DNA of 64,000 nucleotides. Origin: Qipengyuania sp. HL-TH1 (GTDB lineage: Bacteria > Pseudomonadota > Alphaproteobacteria > Sphingomonadales > Sphingomonadaceae). The stretch is taken from positions 434,001 through 498,000 of the forward strand of contig NZ_CP142675.1 in NCBI RefSeq assembly GCF_036365825.1, in the 5' to 3' direction. Under the pieces are notes generated by a model that had not been told where the DNA came from, ran no database searches, and was given only the letters and a program-made list of their open reading frames with translations. Made by a program: the position numbers and the translations under genes. Numbering within the stretch: position 1 is the first letter of the stretch; every line of letters starts with the position of its first letter. This document shows, piece after piece, positions 17,527-30,400 of the stretch.

Positions 17527-20391
17527 TTAGTCGGTTCCCGTCATTTCGATGCGTTCGACCGCGAGCCCGAGCTGTTCGAGCTGTGGTTCGACCACCGCCG
17601 CATCGCCCACCACGACCCAGACGAACCGGTCGGTATCGATCGCGGCGCGGGCGGCAGCATCGAGGCTGGCGGTGGTCTGTTCGCGGTAATGGTCGGCGAT
17701 GATCTCGTAGTAATCGTCGGGCCGTCCATAGAGCGCATTGCTCTGCATCGCACCGAGAATCGCGCCCGAGGTTTCGAACTGGCCGGGCAGTTCGCCGATT
17801 TCGGCGGTGACGATCCGGGTCAGCTCCTCGTCGGTGACGCCGCGCGTGTCGAGGAATTCGCCGGTTTCGCGGATCAGCTCGGCCAGCGCATCGCCGGTGC
17901 GGTCGGCCTGGACGGGCGCGCGCACGGTATAGGCGACCGCGTTCTCATTGGTCAGCGGGGCGCCGCGCACACCGTAGCTCCAGCCCTTGGTCTCGCGCAG
18001 GTTCATGTTGAGCCGGGCGAGGAAATTGCCCCCCAGAGCGTTGTTGGCGTTGAGGAAGTCGACATAGGTCTCGCCGCGCGGATCGATTGCGGTCAGCTGG
18101 CCGCCATAGATGTAGCTCTGCGGCGAATTGGGCCGGTTGACCAGCACGATGCGGCTTTCGGCAGGCGCTGCGGGGGCGGGGCCAAAGCTCTTTGCGCCCT
18201 TCGCCATCGCGGGTGCTTCCCAATCGCCCAATACGGCCTCGAGCGAGGTGACGATCTCGTTCAGCGGGCGGTCTGATACGACGAAGATTTCGCCATTGTC
18301 GGGCCGGATCCAGCGGTCCTTGAAGCCGGTGATGTCGGCGCGGGTGATCGCCGAGAGCGATTCCACCGTGCCGTTTTCGGGTCCGGCATAGGGGCTGTCC
18401 GCGCCATAGATCAGCGGGGCGGCGGTGCGCTGCGCGATCGAGGCCGGGGTGCGCAATTCCTGTTCGACGCTGGTGATCCGCTGCGCGCGGACGCGGTCGA
18501 TTTCGGACTGCGCGAAGGCCGGGTTGCGGACGATGTCGGACAGGAGTTCGAGCGAGGGCACGAGATTGGCGGACAGCGCGGACAACGTGAAGCTCGACCG
18601 GTCGGCGCCGCCGCCGAGCGAGATATTTGCGCCCAGCCGTTCGCTGGTCTCGGCGATCTCGCGCGAGCTCATGCTGGTGGTGCCTTCCTCGAACAGGCCG
18701 AGCGCGAGGCTTTCAAGCCCGCGCTTGTCCGCAGGGTCGGCACTGCTGCCCGCATCGAAGGAGAGCGTGACATAGGTCGCGGGGATCGCGTCGCGCTGCG
18801 CGTAATGCAGCGTCATTCCGTTCGCCAGCGCGGTGTGCTGCACGTCGGGGAAGTCGAGCTGCGCGATCGAGTCGATCGGCGGGGCGGGACGGTCCTTGGT
18901 GACGGTCAGCTCTTCGGCCGCACCCTCTTCCCCCTTCGCGTCGGTTTCGGCGACACTGGCCGCTTCTTCATAAGCGTCGCCGCGTTCGCCGGGTTCGAGG
19001 ATCAATGTCATCGAGGGGCGGGTCATCCAGCGCTGCATTGCCGCCTGGACTTCCCCCGGGGTCAGCGTGGCGAGGATTTCGAACTCGCGCGCATAGAAAC
19101 CCGGATCGCCCGCCAGCACTTCGCCCGATGCCAGGGTCACGGCCTTGCCGCCGAACCCCCCGACCTGTTCGAGCCCGCGGATCGTACTGGCGACCGAGCT
19201 GGTCGCCGCGCGGCGGACCTCATCTTCGGTCGGGCCTTCGGCGATGAATTCGGCAATCAGCGCGTCGAGACGGCGCTCGACCTCGGCCTCGTCAACGCCG
19301 GGACGGGCAGTGGCGGCGACGTTGAGGATGCCGACGCGCTGCCAGGCGTAGTTTCCGGCCGAAACGCTCACCGCCAGCTGCTCGTCGCGCACCAGCGCAT
19401 TGTCGAGGCGGCTCGACGACAACCCGCCGAGGATCCGCGCGCCCACGGTCAGTGCGGTAAGTTCGCGATCGGTGATGCCCGGCGCGGTCCAGTATTTGTC
19501 GATGCTGACCGCAGCGACCTGGTCGCGCATCACCGTGCGGACGTCTTCGGCAAGCTCGGGGACGGCGGCTTCGGCCGGGTTGTTGACCGGGCCACGCGCG
19601 ATCGGACCGAAGTATTTCTCGACCAGCGGGCGGGCTTCTGCGGGCGAGATGTCGCCGGCCAGCACCACGGTGGCGTTGTTGGGACCATATTTGTCGCGGA
19701 ACCAGTCGCGCACATCGTCCATGCTCGCGCTGTCGAGGTCGGCCATCGAGCCGATCGGCGTGTGGTCGTAGGGATGCGGCGCGGGGAACAGCGTGTTGAC
19801 GATCTCGTAGAACACCAGCCCGCCGGGCTGGTTGTCGCCCTGGCGCTTTTCGTTCTGCACCACGCCGCGCTGGTTATCGAGCTTCTGCTGCGTGACCGCG
19901 CCGAGCAGATAGCCCATGCGGTCGCTTTCGAGCCACAGCGCGCGTTCGAGCGCGGGGCGGGGCACGGTCTGGAAATAGTTCGTGCGGTCGAAATTGGTCG
20001 TGCCGTTGTAATCGGTCGCGCCCATTTCCTGCAGGTACTGGAAATAGTCCTGCGGGGCGTTCTCGCTGCCGTTGAACATCAAATGCTCGAACAGATGCGC
20101 GAAGCCCGACTTGCCTTTCGGCTCGTCCTTCGAACCGACATTGTACCACACCGCCACCGCGACGATCGGGGCCTTGCGGTCGGTATGGACGATCACGTCG
20201 AGCCCGTTGTCGAGCGTGAATTTCTCGAACGGGATGTCGACCTGCTCGACCAGCGCGGCGAGCTCTGCCGGGGCGGCATCGGCCGTTGCTACGACGGGCG
20301 CGGTTTCCGGCGCGCTGGCGGTCATGGCGGGAGCACAGGCCCCGAGGGTGAGGGCCAGCACGCTGGCGGTCAGGAGGGGCTTGATACGCAT
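17527..20391 (-). CDS. M16 peptidase, double-module lipoprotein
   Basis: A 954-aa protein with two M16 (pitrilysin-type) halves. The lipobox LTLGAC puts the acylated Cys at residue 19, so it is probably anchored in the outer membrane or periplasmic face. The zinc-binding HxxEH is HLFEH at residues 99-103, with the third ligand Glu expected about 75 residues later. The second half, from about residue 510, carries a degenerate M16 module with no HxxEH, as in other long bacterial M16 proteins. Such enzymes degrade peptides in the periplasm. It is followed by the penicillin-acylase gene upstream on the same strand (49-bp gap). Confidence 0.93.
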   Translation of the reverse strand: MRIKPLLTASVLALTLGACAPAMTASAPETAPVVATADAAPAELAALVEQVDIPFEKFTLDNGLDVIVHTDRKAPIVAVAVWYNVGSKDEPKGKSGFAHLFEHLMFNGSENAPQDYFQYLQEMGATDYNGTTNFDRTNYFQTVPRPALERALWLESDRMGYLLGAVTQQKLDNQRGVVQNEKRQGDNQPGGLVFYEIVNTLFPAPHPYDHTPIGSMADLDSASMDDVRDWFRDKYGPNNATVVLAGDISPAEARPLVEKYFGPIARGPVNNPAEAAVPELAEDVRTVMRDQVAAVSIDKYWTAPGITDRELTALTVGARILGGLSSSRLDNALVRDEQLAVSVSAGNYAWQRVGILNVAATARPGVDEAEVERRLDALIAEFIAEGPTEDEVRRAATSSVASTIRGLEQVGGFGGKAVTLASGEVLAGDPGFYAREFEILATLTPGEVQAAMQRWMTRPSMTLILEPGERGDAYEEAASVAETDAKGEEGAAEELTVTKDRPAPPIDSIAQLDFPDVQHTALANGMTLHYAQRDAIPATYVTLSFDAGSSADPADKRGLESLALGLFEEGTTSMSSREIAETSERLGANISLGGGADRSSFTLSALSANLVPSLELLSDIVRNPAFAQSEIDRVRAQRITSVEQELRTPASIAQRTAAPLIYGADSPYAGPENGTVESLSAITRADITGFKDRWIRPDNGEIFVVSDRPLNEIVTSLEAVLGDWEAPAMAKGAKSFGPAPAAPAESRIVLVNRPNSPQSYIYGGQLTAIDPRGETYVDFLNANNALGGNFLARLNMNLRETKGWSYGVRGAPLTNENAVAYTVRAPVQADRTGDALAELIRETGEFLDTRGVTDEELTRIVTAEIGELPGQFETSGAILGAMQSNALYGRPDDYYEIIADHYREQTTASLDAAARAAIDTDRFVWVVVGDAAVVEPQLEQLGLAVERIEMTGTD

Positions 20392-20440
20392 GATACCTCG
20401 ATGGTGTGTTCGAAATTCGGGTTTGGGCGATGCTAACGCG

Positions 20441-22669
20441 TTAGCGGCGATTGGTCACGGTCTTGCGCGACTTCGCATTGGCCAGCACATCCTCGCGCCA
20501 GAAATGCACCGGCTTCAACCGGTGCTTGACGAACAGCGCAGCCTGATCGGTGTAATGCGGGGAATCGGGCCGCGTGGTGGCGGCGCCAAACGGCTGGATC
20601 GAACGCGAGGAAACACGCTCGCCGGGCAGCCATTCGACCCATTGGATGAAGCTGTCGCCGTGCCGCACCGACAGGCGGCCGTCGTCATCGACATCCCACA
20701 GCGTCGAGGCGCGCAGCGTGTCCGATCCGCCATCGAGCGGCAGATCGACCGTGCCCTGCCGCAGGCGCAGCAAATCACCCATCGGCGGGTCGATGCGCCC
20801 GAAATGGGTGTTGAGATGCGCGACCTGCTTGGCCAGTTCGGCCCGGGCATCGGGCCATGGCTTGTTCTGGTAGCTGGACGACATGAACTCGCGGATCATC
20901 AACAGCGCCAGCGCATCGGCTTCGCCGATGCTGTCGGCGGTGAAGTCCCAGCCCATCAGCATGTCGCGTGCCTGCGCCAATTCGCCATCGTCCGACAGGT
21001 CGAGCGCGGCGAGTTCGTCCCACAGCTTCGCGACATAGCCGCTGCGGTCGTAGCCCGTGTCGTATTTGATCGCCTCGAGCGTGGCGCGGTCGAGCTGCCC
21101 CGCCTCGCTCAGCAATTTCCACGCACGGCGCGAGCGGTTGGTCTGCTTGAGCTCGATGCCGAGTTCGGGGGCGAAATCCTCGGGCGAAAGATCGCTCCCG
21201 GCGCCCGCGGCGGTATAGGGCGTGTTGTTGGCGTTGTAGAGCCAGCCACTGGCCGGGTTCACGTAACGCGGCAGTTCCTGATAGGCGACCGGGCCGGACC
21301 AGATGGCCCGTGGATCGTCGCCCGGCAACACCGTGCGCCAGTCATATCCCTTCGCGCGGTCGGGGATGGCGGCGTTGTAGACATAGGCGATGTTGCCTGC
21401 CTCGTCGCCATAGATGAAATTGGTCGAAGGGATGTCCATCCGCGCGAGGATTCGCTCGAATTCCTCGAGGCTGGTCGCCTTGTTGAGCCGGTAATAGGCA
21501 TCGAGCTGGCCGAGATTGCCGATCCCGCCATAACGCACCGCGAAGAAGCCCTCGTCGTTCTTGATCACCGGGCCATGGACGCTGCGATAGACCGTGCGGC
21601 GGATCGGCAGGGTGACCGGGCCGAGCTTGACGGGCAGGGTGACCGTTCGCGCCTCGAGCTCGCGCCACCGGTCGCCGATGCTGTATTGCGTCTCGTCCTC
21701 GTTCATCTCGAGCCGGTAGATATCGGTCATGTCGGGGGTGTTGACCGTATTGGTCCAGCCGAGATGTTCGTTATGGCCGAGGAAGGGGAACGGGCTGCCG
21801 GGGAAATTCGCCCCCGCATAATGCCAGCCTTCCTCGCTTTCGACGACCAGTTCGTACCACGCCACGCCGCCGCGCCAGGGCTGGTGGCTGTTCGACACCA
21901 GGATTGTCGGGCCGCCCGATTTCTCGGGCGTGACTGCAAATGCGTTGGACCCCGCCAGAGCGGCCTCTTCACCCCTGGGGAGCGGCCCGGCGCGGGCCAG
22001 GTCGGGGCCGGGTGCGGCCTCCGTGCGGATGACTTCGGCAGGTTCGATGGCCGGGGCTGCCCCGCCGGTATCGCGCGGGATTGCGGGGCCGTATTCGGGC
22101 AGCAGCGGCTCGCCCGACACCAGCGGTTCGATAATCCCGCCCAGGCCGAAGAAGAACGGCTGGCGCAGCGCGAAACCCGCAGCCACATCGACTCCGTCGA
22201 CCGGGAAGAGGTTGCCCAGCTTCACTTCGCCGGGATGCGCTTCGGCGAAATCGTTGAGGCCGACGGCATAGGCATCGAACAAGGCGCGCGTGTCTGCGGG
22301 GAGCAGCGGATATTCGCGCTCTGCCGTGCCGCGCGCGTCGAGCAGGTGATACGCATAGTCGAATGCCGCGCCCTCCTCGCCCGCGATCGCGCCATAGCGC
22401 CCGCGGCTCATCGCGATCACATCCTGCAGCGTGGAGAAATCATCCTCGGAATGCGCCACGGCCACGCCATAGGCGACATCGGCATCGGTGGCGGCGTAGA
22501 TATGCGGTACGCCGAATTCATCGCGGCTGATTTCGGCGGTGTAGGTCCGGTCGGGCAGGGCGACATCGCCGCGCTTGGCCCAGAAGGGTTCCCACGTCGC
22601 CAGTGCGATGAATGCAACCAGCACGAGCAGAAGCAGCGCAAAACCAATGCGCCCCAGCGAGTTCCTCAT
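20441..22669 (-). CDS. penicillin acylase family Ntn hydrolase
   Basis: A 742-aa S45-family precursor. After an N-terminal hydrophobic segment (residues 9-25) the alpha-subunit region runs to about residue 240, and the beta subunit would start at Ser241 in AGSNAFAV, the autocatalytic and nucleophilic serine. A GDEAGNIAYVYNAAIPDR segment, typical of the S45 beta chain, follows. Members hydrolyse amide bonds of penicillins or N-acyl homoserine lactones; the substrate here is unknown, so quorum quenching is possible but unproven. The first helix may be an uncleaved anchor. It precedes the M16 gene in an apparent two-gene unit. Confidence 0.88.
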   Translation of the reverse strand: MRNSLGRIGFALLLLVLVAFIALATWEPFWAKRGDVALPDRTYTAEISRDEFGVPHIYAATDADVAYGVAVAHSEDDFSTLQDVIAMSRGRYGAIAGEEGAAFDYAYHLLDARGTAEREYPLLPADTRALFDAYAVGLNDFAEAHPGEVKLGNLFPVDGVDVAAGFALRQPFFFGLGGIIEPLVSGEPLLPEYGPAIPRDTGGAAPAIEPAEVIRTEAAPGPDLARAGPLPRGEEAALAGSNAFAVTPEKSGGPTILVSNSHQPWRGGVAWYELVVESEEGWHYAGANFPGSPFPFLGHNEHLGWTNTVNTPDMTDIYRLEMNEDETQYSIGDRWRELEARTVTLPVKLGPVTLPIRRTVYRSVHGPVIKNDEGFFAVRYGGIGNLGQLDAYYRLNKATSLEEFERILARMDIPSTNFIYGDEAGNIAYVYNAAIPDRAKGYDWRTVLPGDDPRAIWSGPVAYQELPRYVNPASGWLYNANNTPYTAAGAGSDLSPEDFAPELGIELKQTNRSRRAWKLLSEAGQLDRATLEAIKYDTGYDRSGYVAKLWDELAALDLSDDGELAQARDMLMGWDFTADSIGEADALALLMIREFMSSSYQNKPWPDARAELAKQVAHLNTHFGRIDPPMGDLLRLRQGTVDLPLDGGSDTLRASTLWDVDDDGRLSVRHGDSFIQWVEWLPGERVSSRSIQPFGAATTRPDSPHYTDQAALFVKHRLKPVHFWREDVLANAKSRKTVTNRR

Positions 22670-22788
22670 AGATTTCCGTCCTCTCTTGCAACCCGATTAG
22701 CGAGCGCAGCGGGGTGACGCAATGCGATTGGGCAAAACCGCCGCGGCGCTGTTCCCCCTTGCGGATTCGACTGGCTAATCGCTGCTGC

Positions 22789-24237
22789 GTGACAGCCCAG
22801 ATCACCATCGGCCACGAATCGTCCGGCAAGCCGGTCGAGTTCGATATCGAGGAGCTTCTCGCCACCCGGCTGCTCGTCCAGGGCAATTCGGGCAGCGGCA
22901 AGTCGCATTTGCTGCGGCGGCTGCTCGAAGAAAGCGCGGGGATGGTGCAGCAGGTGGTCATCGACCCCGAAGGCGATTTCCCCTCGCTCGCGGACGAGTT
23001 CGGCCATGTGGTGATCGACGGCGCCGCCTATTCGCCGGGCGAGATCGAGGCGCTGGCGCGGCGCATTCGCGAACACCGCGCCAGCGTGGTGCTCGATCTC
23101 GACGGGCTCGAGGTCGAGCAGCAGATCCGCTGCGCCGCGCAATTCCTGACCGCGCTGTTCGATGCCCCGCGCGAGCATTGGTATCCGGCGCTGGTGGTGG
23201 TCGACGAAGCGCAGATGTTCGCCCCCGCCGCCGCGGGCGAGATGGCCGAGGACACGCGGCGGATGACGCTGGCGGCGATGACCAACCTCATGTGCCGCGG
23301 GCGCAAGCGTGGGCTGGCGGGGGTCGTCGCCACGCAGCGGCTGGCGAAGCTGGCGAAAAACGTCGCGGCCGAAGCGTCGAACTTCCTCATGGGACGCACC
23401 TTCCTCGACATCGACATGATCCGCGCGGCCGATCTGCTCGGGATGGAGCGGCGGCAGGCGGAGCGTATCCGCGAGCTCGAGCGCGGGCATTTCCTTGCGC
23501 TCGGCCCGGCGATCACGCGGCTGCCGCTCGCGGTGAAGATCGGCCCGGTGAAAACCGGTCACCACGCGCGCAGCGAAGGGTTGATGGCGCTACCCGATAC
23601 CGCGCCCGCCGATATGGCGGCGCTGCTCACCACCGACCTCGCGGCCGATGTGGCCAAGGCGCCGCCGCCGCCTGCCCCGCCGCCCGCGCCGCCGGTCGAC
23701 GAGATCGAGGACAGCATCGCCCGGGCGGAGGAGCGCCAGGTCGAGCCCCGCGCGGAGCCGGTGGATACCACGGTGGTCGCCACGCGGATCGCGCAGATCA
23801 TCAGCGAGCTGGCGCAGGAAGAAGGGATCGCCTTCCAGTCCGCCAGCGCACAATACCAGACCTTCCTCACCCGCTGCCGCCGCGAACGTCTGATCGGCCC
23901 GATGCCCGACATGCGCGCCTTCCGCCGCCGGTTCGCGGTTGCCGGTGCCGGACTGGAAGAGCTCGACGATGGTCTGCAGGCGCGCATCATGCAATTGGCG
24001 GGCGCCGTGGAGGAAGACCTGCTCGGCCCGTTCCTGGTGATCGCCAAGGCCGCGCATGCGGGCGAAACGCAGGTCGACGAGGCCGAACTCGCACGTGCCT
24101 ATGGCACCAGCTCGCCCGGCCGTATCCGGCGGCTGCTCGACCATCTTGAGCGGCAGGGCTTGGTCGTGGTGCGCGAGGATTTCGGCGGCGACCGTACGGT
24201 AATGGTTCCCGGGCTCGAGCCGCTGGCCGAAGGTTGA
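22789..24237 (+). CDS. HerA/DUF87-like ATPase with C-terminal extension
   Basis: A 482-aa ATPase of the HerA/FtsK-like superfamily. The P-loop GNSGSGKS is at about residues 32-39; Walker B is ALVVVDEAQMF; a conserved arginine region is MCRGRKRGLAGVVATQR, typical of the HerA/DUF87 group. A Pro-rich linker (from about 290: PPPPAPPPAPP) leads to a C-terminal winged-helix-like domain. The GTG at 22789 is chosen because the preceding 25 codons are low-complexity. HerA usually pairs with NurA nuclease, which is absent here. Cellular role is unknown; DNA-related translocation is inferred only from the fold. Confidence 0.8.
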   Translation: MTAQITIGHESSGKPVEFDIEELLATRLLVQGNSGSGKSHLLRRLLEESAGMVQQVVIDPEGDFPSLADEFGHVVIDGAAYSPGEIEALARRIREHRASVVLDLDGLEVEQQIRCAAQFLTALFDAPREHWYPALVVVDEAQMFAPAAAGEMAEDTRRMTLAAMTNLMCRGRKRGLAGVVATQRLAKLAKNVAAEASNFLMGRTFLDIDMIRAADLLGMERRQAERIRELERGHFLALGPAITRLPLAVKIGPVKTGHHARSEGLMALPDTAPADMAALLTTDLAADVAKAPPPPAPPPAPPVDEIEDSIARAEERQVEPRAEPVDTTVVATRIAQIISELAQEEGIAFQSASAQYQTFLTRCRRERLIGPMPDMRAFRRRFAVAGAGLEELDDGLQARIMQLAGAVEEDLLGPFLVIAKAAHAGETQVDEAELARAYGTSSPGRIRRLLDHLERQGLVVVREDFGGDRTVMVPGLEPLAEG

Positions 24238-24268
24238 TGCACGCCGGCGCTCGGCATAGACCGGCGTC

Positions 24269-24607
24269 ATGGACCATGCAGATTTCGCGCATTTCGCCGC
24301 TCTCGACATCCGCGCCGGCACGGTAACCCGCGCCGAACCCTTCCCCGAGGCACGCCGCCCGGCAATCAAGCTGTGGGTCGATTGCGGACCCGAGATCGGC
24401 GAGCGCAAAAGCTCGGCGCAGATCACCGCACATTACACGCCCGACGCCCTGGTCGGGCAGCGCGTGATGGCAGTGGTCAATTTCGCTCCGCGCCAGATCG
24501 GCCCCTTCATGTCCGAAATCCTGGTGCTCGGGTTCCCCGATAGCGACGGCGAGGTCCTGCTGGCCCGTCCCGAACCGGGTGTCGCGGATGGTGCGCGGCT
24601 GGCCTAA
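24269..24607 (+). CDS. CsaA-like tRNA-binding protein
   Basis: A 112-aa protein with one tRNA_bind OB-fold domain (PF01588): the LDIRAGTVTRAEPFPEARRP segment, the KSSAQITAHY segment and the GPFMSEILVLGF segment are the usual CsaA positions. CsaA in Bacillus has chaperone-like activity for protein export and binds tRNA, but many CsaA-like proteins are unstudied. Its ATG lies 31 bases after the ATPase stop. It may be co-transcribed with it, though no clear functional link is visible. Confidence 0.9.
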   Translation: MDHADFAHFAALDIRAGTVTRAEPFPEARRPAIKLWVDCGPEIGERKSSAQITAHYTPDALVGQRVMAVVNFAPRQIGPFMSEILVLGFPDSDGEVLLARPEPGVADGARLA

Positions 24608-24623
24608 ATTGCGCCCGGGCTGG

Positions 24624-24651
24624 CTTCACAAGCCTCCCGCGACCCCTATAT
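24624..24651 (+). promoter_or_regulatory. heat-shock (sigma-32 type) promoter of clpB
   Basis: A -35 box CTTCAC at 24624-24629, a 13-base spacer, and a -10 box CCCCTATAT at 24643-24651. These match the RpoH consensus (CTTGAA, 13-14 bases, CCCCATNT) with two mismatches in the -35 box. Position is 95 bases upstream of the clpB ATG. Confidence 0.75.
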
Positions 24652-24690
24652 GTAGCTAACACACCTCGTGAAAATTCGCGGGGAGGGGTT

Positions 24691-24710
24691 GTGTTGCATA
24701 ATCGCAACAC
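24691..24710 (+). promoter_or_regulatory. hairpin in the clpB 5' untranslated region
   Basis: GTGTTGC (24691-24697) pairs with GCAACAC (24704-24710) around a 6-base loop. It sits in the transcript 36 bases before the ATG and does not cover the ribosome site, so it is not a simple thermometer. It could be an operator or an mRNA stabiliser. Confidence 0.5.
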
Positions 24711-24746
24711 CATATCCGGGCGACAATTCATAACTGGGGTGTTTGC

Positions 24747-27323
<2,577 letters not shown>

Positions 27324-27352
27324 CCGCGCCGACCTGATGCCGAAACGAAAAA

Positions 27353-27378
27353 GGGCCCCGGAATTCCGGGGCCCTTTC
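27353..27378. terminator. bidirectional terminator between clpB and the first TonB receptor
   Basis: A perfect 22-bp palindrome at 27353-27374 (GGGCCCCGGAATTCCGGGGCCC is longer than can be quoted, so only its arms are noted: GGGCCCCGGAA then TTCCGGGGCCC). It has A-runs before and TTTCTTTT after, so it can end transcription from both convergent genes. Confidence 0.9.
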
Positions 27379-27403
27379 TTTTGTGTCGTTAGCTGCCGAG
27401 GCC

Positions 27404-30400
27404 TCAGAAGGTGAGGCGAACACCAGCGTAGTAGCGACGACCGAAGACGTCGTAGACGTCTGCGGCAGTGTCCGACCCGGTAACGTTGCCGGTCACACCG
27501 CTGAGGATGTTCGGGGCATCGTTGTCGAGCAGGTTGTCGACGCCGAGATAGAATTCGTACCGGTCGCCAGCGAAGAACGTCGTCTGCATGTCGAGGTAGA
27601 ATTCAGCCGGGATTTCATAGACGCGCGAGCCATCGAACTGGTCGTCGATGTAGGCGCTGCCGATGAAGGTACCGGTGAACGTCGTGCGGAAATCGCCCGT
27701 TCCATATGCAACATTTGCAGTGAAACGATCCTTCGAGGTGCCAACTTCACCATCGGTCCGGTCGGCGTCGCCACCCGGAAGCGAGAAGAAGTCGTTCTCG
27801 AGGATGTGCGTGTATGCACCACGGATCGTCAGACGATCGTTTTCCATCAGGCCGAGACCGGTGAACCAGCTCGCGGTCACGTCGATGCCCGAGGTCTTCA
27901 GGACCGAAGCATTGACCGACAGCGAGTTGATCAGATCGATCGAACCCGCGCTGTTGACCGCGGTCGCCGTCGGACGGCGCGTGATCAGGTCACAGAACGT
28001 AGCATTGCCCTGGCCGTAGCACTGGTCGAGGCTGAACTGCCGCGGGAAGCCCGAGATCACGTCTTCTACTTCGATATTGTAGTAGTCGCCGGTGATCGTG
28101 AGGTTGCGCAGAGCGTCGAACGAGCGCGGGTTGATGATCACACCCGCAGTCCACGACGTTGCAGTTTCTTCCTGCAGGTCCGGGTTGCCGCCGTTGAAGC
28201 CGGAAATACCCTGGATGTCCGACTGGTTCAGCGTGAACGTACCGTTCGCAGCGATATTCGCCGCTACGCCCGGAGCTGCACGACAATTGTCGCCCAGTGC
28301 GCCGCCGCCGGTGGCACCGATGCCTTCGCAGGGATCGGTCAGGCCGCTCGGGAAGGTCTGCGACAGACCCGAGAACAGCTCGCCTACGTTAGGCGCACGA
28401 ACCGCCTTGGCGTAGGTGCCGCGGAAGCGAACGTCTTCAACCGGTGCCCAGGTGCCGGTCACGTTCCAGCTGAACGTCGTCCCGACGGTCGAGTAATCCG
28501 ATACACGCGCCGCTGCACCGACTTCGAGGATTTCGAAGAACGGGGTATCGGCAAGGATCGGAACGCGAATTTCGCCGTAGGCTTCCTTCACGTCGAACGA
28601 ACCGCTGGTGTCGGGCAGGACGTTACCGGCGTTGAGGCCGGCATTGGTCAGCGCATCATTGTCGGAGAACGAGCTTTCCTTGCGGTATTCCGCACCGACA
28701 GCGATGCCGACCGAACCTGCGGGAAGCTCGAAGAGCGAACCCGAAAGGTTGGCCTGCACGACCTGCTGGGTGATCCCGGTCTGGTAGGTGCCCTGCGCCT
28801 GGATGTAGTTCACGGCATCCTGCGACATGCTGCCCGCGCCGAAGATGTTGGCCGGAGCACAACCGTTTGCACGCGCTTCGGGGTCGATACAGATCGCTTC
28901 ACCAGCGATACCGTTACCGTTTTCGTCACCGACTTCCGAACGCACGGCGAGTGCATCGCGGAAGTTGATCACATTGACCTGACCCGACGAGACCTGGTTT
29001 TCGCTGACGTCGCCGTAGTTGTAGCTGATGTCCCAGCTGAACTTGTCGTCGAACAGGCCACCTTCGAGACCGACCACGAAGCGATAGAAATCGCGCGAGG
29101 TCGAGCCGGTGCGGCCGCCGAATTCGGACAGGCGACGGGCAAAGCCGATGTCACGCAGTCCGTCGCCATTCGAATCGGTCGCGGCAGCGAGAATTTCCGC
29201 CGGGACGAACGGGTTGGCTACGATCGTGCTGGTACCCGGGAGGTAGTTCTCGATGTTGTAGCCACCATCGGTCGGGTAGATCCCGTTGGCGCCGCCCGAT
29301 TCAAGCGGGAACGGCTCGATGATGCGCGACGAGGTGGTCTTGTTGAAGGTACCTTCAGCGAAGACACTGACGTTGTCTGACAGCGCGTAATTGGCGCGGG
29401 CGGCGAACAGGTAACGCTCAACCGGAACGGCCAGCGTGCGGAAGTCCTGGCGGTTGAAGCCGTTCGGACCAGTACCCGATCCGATGGTCGACGCACAGGT
29501 CGGGCCATTGGTGGTGAAGCAGTCCTGCAGGTTTCCGTCCGGATCGTAGGTGAACGTCCCGCCGGGGGTGACGAAGCGGCCCTGCGGAGGGAAGCTCGAG
29601 TAATAGGGTTCCGTCGGAACGCCGAACTCGCCGCCGAAATAGATCGAATCGAGATCGTCGACGCGGGTGTTGGCGCGGCTGTTCGACAGCAGGCCTTCTT
29701 CGTTCGAGTAGCCGAAGTGGACCATGATGTTGCCATCGCCGCCAGCGAGGTTGGTACCCGCGGTGAGGTTGGCCTGGTACCGTGCGTCGTCACCTTCTTC
29801 GGTGATGCCATACTGGGCGTTGGCTTCGACGCCTTCGAAATCGGTCTTGTAAACGAAGTTCACAACACCGGCGATCGCGTCCGAACCGTAAAGCGACGAA
29901 GCGCCACCGGTAAGGATGTCAACGCGTTCGATGAACTGCGTCGGGATCACGTTAAGGTCGACCGTGGCCGAACCTGCAACGCTGCCGACGACCCGACGGC
30001 CGTTGATCAGAACCAGCGTACGGTCGGAGCCGAGGTCGCGAAGGTCGACCGTGGCAACACCGGTACCCGAGGTAAGGAAAGCCGAGTTGGTGCGGCTGAG
30101 GGTGGGCGTGCCGAAAACGGGGTTTTCGAGCAGCACTTCCTGAATGTTGGTAACACCGGCATCATCGATAACCTGGCTATCGACGATCTGGAGCGGCGCG
30201 GGCGACTCGACCGTGGGCGAGGCGATACGCGAACCGGTGACGATGATGGCGTTGCCGGGTGTGGGGGCGGCTTCGACCTGCTCGTCGACGATGCTGTCAT
30301 CAGCATCCTGAGCGAAAACGGGGGTGGAAATGGCGAGGGCTGCGATCCCTGCGCTTGTGAAGAGCGCAAGACGCCGGCCCCGCAGAAGCGGGGTTGTATG

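Noticed and set aside
20072..22717. Plus-strand open frame of 881 codons over the penicillin acylase gene
   Set aside because: Antisense shadow; the minus-strand gene has signal, nucleophile and family motifs.
27383..29380. Plus-strand open frame of 665 codons over receptor 1
   Set aside because: Same explanation as above; low-complexity acidic/Val/Arg-rich translation.
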